Positions 24,727 through 36,513 of a stretch of DNA of 64,000 nucleotides are shown here, one piece after another (positions within the stretch are counted from its first letter, which is position 1; every line of letters starts with the position of its first letter). Source of the stretch: Trema orientale (lineage: Eukaryota > Streptophyta > Magnoliopsida > Rosales > Cannabaceae); the NCBI GenBank assembly GCA_002914845.1, contig JXTC01000486.1:10679-74678 (forward strand), given 5' to 3'. Below the pieces are notes generated by a model. That model worked only from the letters and a program-made list of their open reading frames with translations. It had not been told where the DNA came from and searched no databases. The translations under genes were made by a program, and so were the position numbers.

Positions 24727-25991
24727 TGTTGGGATATTTGTCCTAAAAAGCGTATTTCCAATCATACCCTTTGAGTATAAACAACTTTCTCTTATATACA
24801 ATTATGATATTTGCTAGATTAAACTATCTTAGTTGAATATTTTATTTATCTGAAAAAGATTTCATGACTTTGCTTATGTATAAAGAAACAAACATGATTA
24901 AGTGTTAATTATGGGGAGACTTGTTTCTTTATCTGAGTCTAAATGAATTAGTTCACAATCTGTAAATAAAGATGGAATACTTTATTTACTATAGGTTGTA
25001 GTGTTTGTCTATCTCAACGGGAATGATGTGTCTCAAATCATTGAAGTATNNNNNNNNNNNNNNNNNNNNNNNNNNNNNNNNNNNNNNNNNNNNNNNNNNN
25101 NNNNNNNNNNNNNNNNNNNNNNNNNNNNNNNNNNNNNNNNNNNNNNNNNNNNNNNNNNNNNNNNNNNNNNNNNNNNNNNNNNNNNNNNNNNNNNNNNNNN
25201 NNNNNNNNNNNNNNNNNNNNNNNNNNNNNNNNNNNNNNNNNNNNNNNNNNNNNNNNNNNNNNNNNNNNNNNNNNNNNNNNNNNNNNNNNNNNNNNNNNTA
25301 GTTTCATGAAACTGTGTAAAATAATGATTCTACACAGAAGTTGGTATTTTTATAAATAAGTTTCATGGGTTGGACATATTTATAAAAATACACTCAAAGC
25401 CCAAATTAGAGAACAAGCCCAATCCTAGTTGGACTAGGGTTAGCAGTTTTTGGCCTCATATATATAAGATACATGAGAGAAAAAACTACACAGTAATTCT
25501 AAGTGTGCTACACGAAAATTACAGAGAGAGAGAGAGAGAGAGGGAGAATTCGGCCAACCTAAGGCTTGAGAGGAGAGAAAAAGTTTCTTGCAACCTCACA
25601 CTCTCATCTCACGTCCCGGTGTTCCTGATCGTTCTCCAACGAAGGATTCAACTTGGTGCCCACTCACTTAATCAACCAAGAGCAAGAGCATAGACAAGAA
25701 GATCTAGGGTTGGAGGTTTGATCACCATCAACAAGGAGATCAAGGAGGAGCACTCTACAAAAGGTAAACCCTAATCCCATCTCTAGGGTTTATGCATCTA
25801 GATTTGATTTATGTTATACATGATCCTGTATATGATATATGCATGTAATATGGTTATGAAAACTGTTTTCATGTAAAAATTTTAAAACCTAAATCCGTAA
25901 TTTTTTCTGCTGCATTCATGATGTGATCATATGTTTTTCATAGTTTGCATGCATGTATGTTTTTGTCCTAAGTGTTAAGGTAATTCCAGCA
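24727..25991 (+). mobile_element. Copia solo LTR with perfect 5 bp duplication
   Basis: It starts TGTTGGGATATTTGTCC and ends AATTCCAGCA. AAAAC lies directly outside both ends (24,722-24,726 and 25,992-25,996). The span is 1,265 bp including a 249 bp run of N. It contains an AG microsatellite near 25,520 and a leader-like part with 'gatctagggtttatg'-type words. There is no coding region and no second LTR, so it is a recombination remnant. Confidence 0.9.
25050..25298. other. Assembly gap (249 N)
   Basis: A run of unknown bases inside the solo LTR. Open frames across it are meaningless. The true length may differ. Confidence 0.99.
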
Positions 25992-26053
25992 AAAACTCAT
26001 TTCAAATAGTTGATGTGACTGGTGGACTATTTGAAATTGTTGAGACAAATACC

Positions 26054-27893
26054 AGTTGGAATTAGTGGGAGAAACTCAAGAAAGCCGTTGTTCTTATGTA
26101 AATTAATGAAATGAAAGTATTGTTCAGTTAATAATTTTTGCATAATGTTATTTGAATAAAAGTTCATTTAATTGTATTAATATTTATTTATATGATTACA
26201 ATGTAGATTCACAGAAGACACAGATATAAATTATTTACAATTAATTAATAATAGTTTGCAGCTATATAAATAAATTTGGACAATTTATTTATGCTGTAGC
26301 TGACTTTGGAATAGATTGACTTATTTTAGTCAACTTAAGTTAACTGGTATAATGGGACTTACACTGAACTAGATCTTAAATAAAATTCTACTGACAACGT
26401 CAATGAGAAAGAATTTTATAGGCTTTGATTAGCTTTACTCTAAATTTTGAGTTAGCTATGGTTGTATATTCACAAATATAGCTTTATTTGAATTGTAAAT
26501 GAGTGAGATCAATAAAGGTCAATATTCTCTACTGTTTGGTAAAACATATTTGTTGAATTATATAGTTGCAATTAACAATATAGAATTTGGTGAAATAATA
26601 TTTTTTGATGGATTTTGATACTTGATCATAAGTCTTAGGCTTAAGCGTATCAATACTGATTTAGTCAGAAAGATGTTGACTGATGATCATTAGAGAAATC
26701 AATAAGAACCAAGAAACATATGCTTATGTTTTTATAATATTATACAAAGGGGTATTAACGAAGAATCATTGCAGCATGGGACGTTACTCTAATATGTAGC
26801 ATGGACAGTTAGAGTGCAATTTCAGTCCTTTAGTAGAATGGATTTGAAATTAAATAATTAATAGGCTAGTTTAATTATTTAGAAACTAACTGTACATGTC
26901 CCATAAGATCACTAAGCTAACTAGTGTCAATGGTCGTACTGTTACTAGATTGGACCGATTATAAGTTAATTGGATAAAATTAAGGGGGATTGCTTAAAGG
27001 CCTACACGCCTAACCAAGTTACCTGAGCCTGGGCATGTGGCACAATCAATGGGAGAGGATTAGCTTCAGTTTTGATAAATTCTAGATAAAACTTGTAAGC
27101 TTGGTCACCAAGTTATCAATCTTTCTCATATAGTAATTTCTATATAAAGGTTGATTGTGATTCTCATTAATTGATTAGGTTCAATGAACCTAGATATAAT
27201 TAGATACTAATTATAGTTAATCGAATGTTAACAAATCAAGGAAGAACTGACAAGGTAATATTTGATTGATTGCTAAATATAAAAGGCAAATCAAGATAGT
27301 AAAATATTACAAATTGTGAAATCGGGTAACAAGATATTCCTGAAAAGGGAATTACCTGATTTTGGCCAATCTTGAAAGAGCCCACATGCCTACAGCATAG
27401 TGACTGTAGTGTGTGGGACTCTAAGGTTTTCTTATGGAGACCTTCCTATTGCCTATAAATAGGAGAATCCAGACATCCATTTCACAAGGAACAGAAATCA
27501 TAACCAAGTTCTATTAGTTTTTCTAGAGAGAGAAGATTCACAAAGATAAGTGAACAATTCATATTCTGTTCTTTGATTTCTTTGTGAATCAACAAGCAGT
27601 TTCTTATTTAATCTTTTCTTGTGTTGCATATAGAGACCACATTCTTGTGTGGCTATACATAAGGATAGTTTAGAAGATCTTGTGGGATTGGAATTATTCT
27701 CTAGGTCATCTTCGAATCTGTAAGAGGTATATCTCCGATCATATATCTAATATATTATTATGAAATTGAAACACTCCTGGTTGTTTTTCTGTTACGTTAG
27801 ATCTTTGAAAAACTATTGGTGAAATTTTGTATGAAAATTAAATTTTGAAAAATACCACCAACTGCAATTTTTTTAAAAAAAATCATTCTAATA
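26054..27893 (+). repeat. 5' LTR of the outer copia element
   Basis: It is 1,840 bp long and aligns over its length with the pieces of the 3' LTR. The start (AGTTGGAATTAG) and end (TTCTAATA) are aged forms of TGTTGGAA...TTCCAACA; the 3' copy keeps the CCAACA end. The pair differs by many substitutions, which suggests an age of several million years (rough inference by eye). Confidence 0.9.
27454..27461 (+). promoter_or_regulatory. TATA box of the 5' LTR promoter
   Basis: TATAAATA stands about 440 bases before the LTR end and is kept in the matching piece of the 3' LTR near 53,805. It is the expected position of the LTR promoter. Confidence 0.55.
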
Positions 27894-27895
27894 AT

Positions 27896-27910
27896 TGGTA
27901 TCATAATGCC
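27896..27910 (+). other. Primer binding site, tRNA-iMet type
   Basis: TGGTATCA begins two bases after the 5' LTR. It matches the start of the plant initiator-Met primer site used by most copia elements, and the rest has drifted. Confidence 0.7.
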
Positions 27911-28284
27911 TCATAATCAATATATTAGAATATGTTACGCGCTGCTCTCTATTGATTTATTGTATTATAGATTGTATTAGAAGAATTAGCACTAGGATTA
28001 TTTAAATCATTGATTATGGTTATGTTTGTTTTATGGATTAATAGTTATTTTAAATAATGGTTAACATCCAATTCATGATAGAGTTTTGCTTGTAATTTTG
28101 TATTTTGGATTTGTAACAAAAGGGGTGGCCAATAATCACTATGTTTCCCTTTTGATTTGTTCTTTAATTTTCTTAAAAAATTGTAGCCATATTGGGATAG
28201 TAGTTATTGGTAATTTTCTGTACCTTAGAAGGTGGAGGTATACAATGAAGAAGATGAAGGAAAGGAACGAAGTAAACAAAAATA

Positions 28285-28645
28285 GAAACTAGGGTTTCCA
28301 AGCCGTGAGCCATGCTGGCTACGGGCATTGGCCTGTACGTGTGGCATTAGTGCCACCCATAGCACGGGCCTGCCCAATGTAAACATGCAGGGCCTCACAA
28401 CCTAGTAAGCATGTTGTGGCATGATACCAGGGGTAGCAACGCCTTGCCTGCTGCCTAGGCAGCACGCATGGGCAGTGCACCGTGCAATGCCAAGCCTGGC
28501 ATGCTGCCCACAGCCTGTTAGGTGCCAGCATAGGCGGCCTTAAGGCTATTATGCTGTTGGCTGTAGCAAGAATCGGACATGCTAGTAAGTGTCGCGCAGA
28601 CCTGCATGCGGCACAAGCACAATGACTGGGCCAGAGCTTAGTCAA
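28285..28645. other. GC-rich island in the copia leader
   Basis: About 350 bp rich in G and C sits in AT-rich surroundings. It repeats words such as 'gcatgctg', 'cctgc', 'gggcagt' and 'gcacaag'. A 108-residue open frame on the minus strand is a product of the composition. The position between primer site and gag suggests a structured leader or packaging region, which is inference. Confidence 0.5.
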
Positions 28646-29150
28646 CTTGGCCTAATAACCATTTTTGAGCAAATTTTGGATTGGGTACAAACCTGAGGCT
28701 CCAAATGGGTAAAAACACAATGAAGGAAAGACGACGCAGTCAAGAAGCAAAAACGAAAAAAAAACAAGCACCGACTGGAGAATTTAAAACTTTTCTAGAG
28801 TTTGGTTGGAAATTTTATTTTCTCTAGGAGACTATGAATTGGATTGTTTATTGATGATATTTTATTATTATACTATAAATGTTTAACATGCCATATAGGT
28901 TTAGATTGTGTCACTCTATGTATCATAATACACGTGCATATAATATTGATTTCTTTTGGTGAAAAATATATTGTATGAAATTGAAAGCCAAAGTTTTTTA
29001 AAAGAGTGAGTGGGAGAGGGTACATTCAGGATAATTTACCCATAGGTTCCATTATTAGTTCATAATAATATATTTATATGTGAATTCCCCAAGGATAAGC
29101 ATACAATATGTTATTATTGATGGTTGCCAATCTAGTAGGTATTTTTTTCT

Positions 29151-29187
29151 AGCCATTGGATCATTATCTAATAGTGATCCAACGGCT
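29151..29187. repeat. Imperfect palindrome, 13-base arms
   Basis: The arms AGCCATTGGATCA and TGATCCAACGGCT are complementary except at one position, with an 11-base loop. It lies near the left end of the captured-gene insert and could be a remnant of a carrier's subterminal hairpin. Confidence 0.6.
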
Positions 29188-29684
29188 ATAATGATACGCA
29201 TGACAAGACGTGCATTATTAATACTATTTCTCTCTCTTACTTTTTACTATAAAAAATGTGTATGATAAATTTTAGCTTTATCTATTATAATTTTATTTTT
29301 ATTTTTTTCTTTGAGCATGACATCAAGATTCCTTTTTTCTTTTAGAAAACTAACATAGAATGAATTTTATAAATCGAGGCTGAAAAGGAAAGAAGGCATG
29401 ATCACAAGGTTGACTCCTTAAAACACTTCCAAAATATATAAAAGTTGGACAAAACGTCATCTACAAACTGGAAGGATCTCAGTAAAAGTTAGACAAAACA
29501 TCATCCACAGACTGGAAGGACTTCAGTAGTTGAAAGTTCAAAAAAAAATAAAAATTGACCAACATTCTGTAAGATTATATGATAAAGAAGTTTGAACATA
29601 GAAGAGAGAATATTTAGATGCTTCACTAGATAAACAATATAGCTAGCTCCACCCCCACAAAAATAAGAAGTAGTAGAATGAGCT

Positions 29685-30118
29685 TTACTATAGATATTGC
29701 TGCATGATTTATCTAGAGTACATCCACACAAGCAGCAACGTGTCCCTCTATAGAACATATAATAAGAAAGAATCTCATACGTGTCAAGTAAAGAGTTCAG
29801 AACATGCCCTCACTTTTGTCCAACACAGGAAGATGAAGAAACTTCCCATCATGCATTATATGCAACGCATCAAGGATTGTCGTCTCTAGAGTAGCACATT
29901 CCGGGTTTGGTGTCATTACCTTTATAGATCAAGATGACAATCAGAAGGGAGCAATTGGAACAAGTAAAGATGAAATTTAAATGGTAAAAAAAAAATTATT
30001 TAGAAGGAAGAAGAAGAAAAAATGAAGAACCTATATAGAAGATACTTAAAAAGCAAACCTTTTCCACCAGAGTCAACTCAGGTGAGAGATTTTGTGCTAC
30101 AACTCGCATAAGGATGTC
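29685..30118 (-). pseudogene. Captured fragment of a CBS-domain/PB1 (CBSCBSPB) gene
   Basis: Three minus-strand exons are visible. 30,118-30,059 encodes 'DILMRVVAQNLSPELTLVEK'. 29,919-29,814 encodes 'VMTPNPECATLETTILDAL' continuing to 'HDGKFLHLPVLD'. 29,747 to about 29,685 encodes 'GHVAACVDVL', a stop, then 'INHAAISIV'. This is the second CBS pair of plant CBSCBSPB proteins, recognised from memory. The intervening sequences (30,058-29,920 and 29,813-29,748) have GT-AG ends and the phases agree, so introns were captured too. Full family members also have a first CBS pair, a PB1 domain and a C-terminal membrane segment, all absent. It is therefore a gene fragment, antisense to the retrotransposon. 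Confidence 0.8.
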
Positions 30119-30643
30119 CTTCGAACTACATTAGTTACAAATGAGCAAAGGCAAACATTATATCAGGAAATAAAAGCAAGTTAGTTTCCATTTAGAAGAC
30201 ATCAACTTACAAATAATCTAGGAATGAATAATACGTAAGTATCCCCTGAATGTGCCATTATTGATTAGATCTCTTTAAGATAAAATATTAATGCACTTAT
30301 TAAATAGGTATACCCCAAGGCAACCTCATTTAGTGGGAGTATTATATCGATACAATGGTTATGACACTCAACATAAACTAGTTATTAACCTTTCCAAGAA
30401 GCTATGTTAACTAGGTTATGACTTAAAAAGATAATAATAGTTAATTTCAAGGGAGTCCTTGAAGATAATTAATCTGAGGTAATCAGATCTAGTCATTGCA
30501 AATTATCTTCCCCAAGGTCGATTCTTTCTTAGAGACTAGATTATCATTGCAATAATGTATTATATGTCTTTTATGACTTTCTTGCATATATTTTATTATG
30601 AATCTTTATTTATTTAAATTTTATACATTTTATTTCAGTCTAT

Positions 30644-33600
30644 GAAAATGCCTCCCTTAAATCCATTGTTGGTCATTCTCAACCAAAATAAGTCTACTAG
30701 TCAAAATTATGTAGATTGGAAAAGAAATCTCTTCATTGTCCTAACGTCTGAAGATTACAAATATGTCCCGACTACACTCTGTTCTGAGGCACCGGGAGAA
30801 GGTACCTCAAGCAGAGAAAAGAGACTTGATGAGAAATGGTAAAATTTCAATGAAATGGCTAAATGCTACATAATGGCCTCTATCTCTAATGTCTTGCAAT
30901 CCAAACATCAAGACATGGTCACTGCTGCAGAGATCATGAACAGTCTTGAGCAAATATTTTGCAAAAGGCACTTGCCAAGCAAGACAAGCTACCATGCGTT
31001 CTATCATATCTGCTGAGATGAATAAAGGAACAAGAGTTCAAGATTATGTACTTCATGTCATATATCTATTGAATGAGGCTGAGGTTTAAGGAGCAAAGAT
31101 AGATGAGGAAACTCAAATCGACATGCTTCTGGAAACCTTGCTAGAATAATTCAATCAGTTCAAGGTGAACTATAATATGAATAAAATGAAGCTCACCAGG
31201 ACTGAATTGATGAATGTACTCCATTCTACTAAGGAAGTTCTAATTAAGACATAATCATTAAACCTCACTAAGTTAAACTCTAAGGTAAAGTCTAATACAT
31301 CTAATAATAAGAAAAACAACAAAAAGGTAAAGGGTCAGAAGAAGAAGCCATCTAGCAAGAAAGATGGCAAAACTAAAGGAAAGTACTTCAAGTGTGGAGA
31401 AAAAGGCCACTGGAAAAAGGATTGCCCTAAATTGAATAAGGTAAGTATGGATGACACTTTTGTTATTGAAGCATGTTTAGTTCAAAGTTCTACTAATACT
31501 TGGATAGTAGACTCAAGAGCAACTAATCATATTTGTAATTCCCTTTGTTGGTTTCAGGAAACTACAGCACTTAGTGATGGAGCCTTCAAACTGAGATTAG
31601 GATCGGGGCAAACGGTGTCAGCAGCAGCCATTAGAACTGTAGTTTTATATTTTAAGAGTAAAACTTTGTATTAAAATAATTGTCTTTATGTTTCAAAACT
31701 TGAAAGGAATTTAGTTTCAGTTGCTTGTTTAATTGAACAAGGTTTATACTGTTAGTTTCAATTCCTCTATTTTTATTTCTAGAAATAAAGCTGAAGTTTG
31801 ATCTGGCACATTGATAAATGGCTTGTATTATTTAAGTCCTAGTTCTGAAAAGCTACTTGATACTTTAAATGTTAAACACGTGCACCCAGCAAAGAGAAGA
31901 AGAATTTCTTCTTCAGTAAATCAAGTACAACTATGGCACTTAAGACTTGGTCATATCAACAAGACAAGAATACAACGGTTGATCAAAGATAGGCTCTTGG
32001 GCGTTAGATTTTGAATTAATGCCACTTTGTGAATCTTGTTTAGAAAGTGAGATAACCAAAAGACAGTTCAAGTCTAAAGATGAACATGCTACAACATAAT
32101 TGGAATTGGTCCATACAGATGTATGTGATCTAATCAATGTTCAAGCTAGAGGCGGCTATGAGTAATTCATCACTTTCACTGATGATTACTCTAGATATGG
32201 CTATATATACCTAATACGTCACAAGTCTGAATCTTTTGATAAATTTAAGGAATTCAAGGTGGAGACAGAAAAGCAATTAGGTAAACCTCTAAAGAAACTT
32301 TGATCTGACAGAGGTGGAGAATACCTCTCAGGAGAGTTTAAACAATACTTGACTGATAATGGAATTGTATCTCATTTGATTGCCCCAAGCGCACCTTAGT
32401 AAAATGATGTAGCAGAAAGAAGAAATAGGATTCTCTTAGACATGGTGAGGTCCATGATGAGTTATTCAATCCTACCCATTTCGTTTTGGGGATATGCACT
32501 ATAAACTACAATGTATCTTTTGAACGTAGCACCCTCCAAATCTGTTCCACAAACACTGAGAGAATTATGGATATGGCGAAAGCCCAGCTTGAGCCATATT
32601 CGTATATGGGGATGTCCAACTTACGTGCTAAAACTTAAAATAGATAAATTGGAGTCTCGTTCAGAAGTTTGCATTTTTGTGGGCTATCTATAAGGAACGA
32701 AAGAAGGCCTATTCTATAGTTCTCAAGACAAGAAAGTCATTATTAGCACTAATACTACTTTCTTAGAGGAAAACTATATGAATAATTTTAAACGAAAGAG
32801 CAAGGTTATCCTTGAGGAACTCTCTAGTGAAACTGTGGCTCCTTAATTAGCACCTGCTACTAAGCAAGAGGAAGATAATGATCATAGTAATAAAGAGATT
32901 TAACCTCTACAAGAGGGAACAATAGAGCCATGTCGTAGTGGGAGAGTAAAATGATTACCTACAAGGTAAATGTTGCTGGGGAAAAATGTGGCTATCTCAG
33001 CTGAGCATGAATAAGAACCTATTTTTGACAAAGATACCGAATTATGGCACAAGGCTATGAACCTTGAGATGAAATCAATATATTCTAATAAAGTCTAGTC
33101 TCTTGTAAAAGTACCTAAAGGGGAAAAACCCATAGAGTGAAAGTGGATCTATAAGAAGAAAAGAGGAGCTGATGGAAAAGTAGTACAAAGCTAGATTAGC
33201 GGCTAAAGGATATACCCAGAAAGAGGGTATAGACTATGAAGAGACATTCTCTCTAGTCACTATGCTTAAGTCCATTAGGATACTACTCTCTATTGCAGCC
33301 AGTCTCGACTATGAGATTTGGCAAATATATGTCAAGACGGCCTTTCTTAATAGGCATTTTAATGAAGACATCTATATGTAACAACCAGAGGTGTTCAAAC
33401 TAAAAGGAAAAGAACACATGGTATACAGGTTGTAGAGATCAATCCATAGATTGAAGCATCCAGTATAAGAAAGTATAGAAAAAAGCTGTCACTTTCTTGG
33501 TCTTATACGTGGATGATATTCTTCTCATTGGAAACGATGTAGGGATATTATTGTTAGGATTATGCCCAAAAAATATTTATTATTTACGGATATTGATTGA

Positions 33601-36050
33601 ATATTTTGACACTTAATAAAAAATAATTCATGCATAGTATTTGTGATAATATTTTGATTATTGGTACAATAGTAAATGTCTTAAAGGTTTTATGATTTAT
33701 TTATTAGAGGAATATTTTAATAAAGTTATTTATTAAAGTGAAGACATATTTTCTCTAATTAAATCAAATAAGATCATTCATAATTAATATGAGAAGCTTG
33801 ACACTTCTCTCAGATCGTGTTACAAGACTTTGTGCATTTATAGTGTATCTTAATCTATACTGGTGTGACCATATGCAAAAAATCTTGGTGTGTAAACATT
33901 GAATATGGACCATGTGAAATATATTCTTGTAATAAGTGTCGTTGACAATAACATATTCTCACAAACTAGATGATTAATGCATGTCTTTCTTAATCCTAAA
34001 ATAAGTGAGGAACTCATATTCACAATTTGTATTATTTGAGATGTTAAAAAGTATGGATCAAAAAATTGACAATCTAGACCCAGATATTTTGGTAATGCAT
34101 TATTATGGGCATTGGGAATATATGCTTATAGATATGGAATCCATAACTCTATTATATAGAGAAGTGAATACCGCCTTGAGGAGCTATAGGAGCTTAGATG
34201 ATTTAGATCTTAGCTAAGTAATTAATAAAATTGGATATTATAGTAATTGAAGACATCTGCAAGTCTGGTCATCCATTAGATATAGTCTTATATCAAGGAA
34301 TTGAAAGATGTAATTAGAGGGGCAAAACAGTAATTTTACTTAGCTCCAATTATCGATGTTCATATGGAGATACACATGCACAATTATCTAATGGACATAA
34401 TTTTAATTATAAAGTATCTTGTGATATTTATTTAATTAAAAAGTGTAGTTTGGACTTTTAGTGGAATAAGTTTATAACTAATAAAAAAAAGCCTACTTAT
34501 ATTAAGAGTTAGTTGTAACTAGGCCTTTGTCTATTAGAGCTTAAATTAAATAGGCCTATTTGGGTCCCTAACCTACACTAACATCTTGGATTATATGAGA
34601 TCGATTGAGCTCAAACAGTTTTCCGTGCAATTACACAAAAAGGGAGAAAAATGCCAGACTGATAGGTGGGCCATTGGGGCCCATCTCACTGCTAATTTAG
34701 CAGTGATTTTTAGCCAGCCCATGGCCCCTAGGACTCCTCCCCTCTTGTTTGTAGTGAATCAGTTTTGACTGAAACATTAGTTTAGCGGCTGTTTTAGAAA
34801 ATTTAGAGAAAAGTGTGAGAGAGAAATTCTTAGAGCCACCATTGGAGGCCATTAGAGTTCCTGGGTTCTCACTTGGAGGTTGATCAAGATCGAGGTGCCC
34901 ATTCACTTCTGCATTTACAAGCTTGATGTATAGAAAAGAAGACTCACTGGTTGAGATACACAATCTCTTGTATGTATTTAGATCATAACAAAGATCCTAA
35001 AAGATTTTATGAAAAACTATAATCTGGAAAATTTTTTGTTTTCCATGCTTCCACTCATCTTTAATTTTGTCATATTTTTTGTAAATAGTAACCAACAATT
35101 ATCTATAACCAAGAAATGGTTAGTAACACAATTTGATATGAAGGACTTAGGAGAAGCTAGGTATGTTCTTGGGATGAAACTCTTAAGAGATCGCAAGAAT
35201 AAAACTATAGCTTTATCCCAAAGAGTGTATATTGAAAAGATACTGAACAAGTTCAGCATGGAAAATTCCAAAAAAGACTTACTACCTTTCAGGCATGGAA
35301 TTCATCTTTCCAAAGATCAGTGCCCTAAGACAACTGAAGAAAGAGCAGACATGAGTAAGATTCCTTATGTAGAAGTTGTAGGAAGCTTAATGTATGCAAT
35401 GTTATGCACTAGATCAGATATCTGTTATGCTATTGGCATGATTAGCTAATGTCAATCCAATCCAAGAATGGCACACTGGACTGGTGTCAAGTATATTCTA
35501 AAATATCTCAGAAGAACCAAAGATTATATGCTTGTATATTCCGATAGAGATTTGACACCAGTGGGCTATATAGACTCTAATTTTCAATCAGACAAAGATG
35601 AGAGAAAGTCTATATCTTGATATGTTTACACTCTGGGAGGAGGAGCTATGAGTTGGAGAAGTATAAAGTAGAGTTACGTTGCTGACTTCACCACAAAAGC
35701 TGAGAATGTTGCAGCTTTAGAAGCAGTAAGAGAAGCTGTATGGCTCCGTAAATTCCTCCAAGACATTGATATGGTACATAGTCCAACTAGTTCCATAGTT
35801 CTGCACTGTGATAATAGTGGTGAAGTGGCGAAGTGGCACAATCAAATGAACTAAGAAACCACAAGTCACAAAAATATATTCATAGAAAGTATCACCTACT
35901 TCAAAGCATAGTGCAAGACAGAGATATAAAATTCACCAAAATAGCAACAACTGATAACACAGTTGATTCATTTACCAAGGTTACTACTAAAATGACTTTT
36001 AACTGGCACTTAGAAACTATGGGGATTAGAAAGATACCCCATCTACTTTG
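30644..36050 (+). pseudogene. gag-pol remains of the outer copia element
   Basis: Parts in order: gag from about 30,644 with a zinc knuckle at about 31,384-31,425 ('KCGEKGHWKKDC'); protease near 31,495 ('WIVDSRATNH'); integrase about 31,930-32,560; RT from about 33,000 to 35,450, split by a solo LTR ('YVDDILLIGND' near 33,510); and RNase H about 35,500-36,050. This order is Ty1/copia. The coding part is clearly dead, with a dozen or more breaks. Motif wording resembles the Tnt1-like/Angela group of plant copia elements. Confidence 0.9.
33552..35097 (+). mobile_element. Copia solo LTR inside the RT region, perfect ATTAT duplication
   Basis: It starts TGTTAGGATTATGCCC and ends AACCAACA, 1,546 bp. 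ATTAT lies at 33,547-33,551 and 35,098-35,102. RT-coding sequence resumes directly after it. It belongs to the same LTR family as the element at 54,084-62,853 but lacks the promoter-block duplication seen there. The second LTR and the interior have been lost by recombination. Confidence 0.92.
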
Positions 36051-36513
36051 AGAGCTTGTGGGAGATTATTGGAATTAGTGAGAGAAGCTCATAAAAGTAT
36101 TTGTTTTTAGGTAAATATTTTCATATTAACGAAATGAAAGTATTATTCAATTAATAATTTTTGCATAATGTTATTTGAATAAAGGTTCATTTAATTATAT
36201 CAATATGTAATTATGTAATTACAATATAGATTCACAGAAGACATAGATATAAGTTATTTATAATTAATTAAAAATAGTTCACAGCTATATAAATAAGCTT
36301 GGGCAGTTTATTTATGTTGTAGCTGACTTTGGAATAGGTTGACTTGTCTTGGTCAACTTAAGTCAACTTGTGTACTGGGACTTACACTGAACTGGATCAT
36401 AAATGAAATTCTACTAACAACATCAATGAGAAAGCATTTTATAGGTAGTGATTAGCTTTACTTTAAATCTTGAGTTAGCTGTAATTGTATATTCACAAAT
36501 ATGGCTTCATTTG

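Larger units (their letters stand above)
29095..30312 (-). mobile_element. 1.2 kb insert carrying a host gene fragment, flanked by CCCCAAGG
   Basis: CCCCAAGG occurs at 29,087-29,094 and again at 30,313-30,320, in leader sequence of the outer copia element. The 1,218 bp between contain three exons of a host gene in antisense (separate entry), a palindrome at 29,151-29,187 and a 43 bp tandem duplication at about 29,443-29,530. An 8-9 bp duplication fits hAT or MULE carriers, but I could not see convincing terminal inverted repeats. The carrier is therefore unknown. Confidence 0.6.

Noticed and set aside
25001-25309. Open frames across the N run
   Set aside because: They are mostly unknown bases and cannot support a protein.
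28319-28645. A 108-residue Cys/Ala-rich minus-strand frame
   Set aside because: It is a by-product of the GC-rich island in the copia leader, with no domain pattern.
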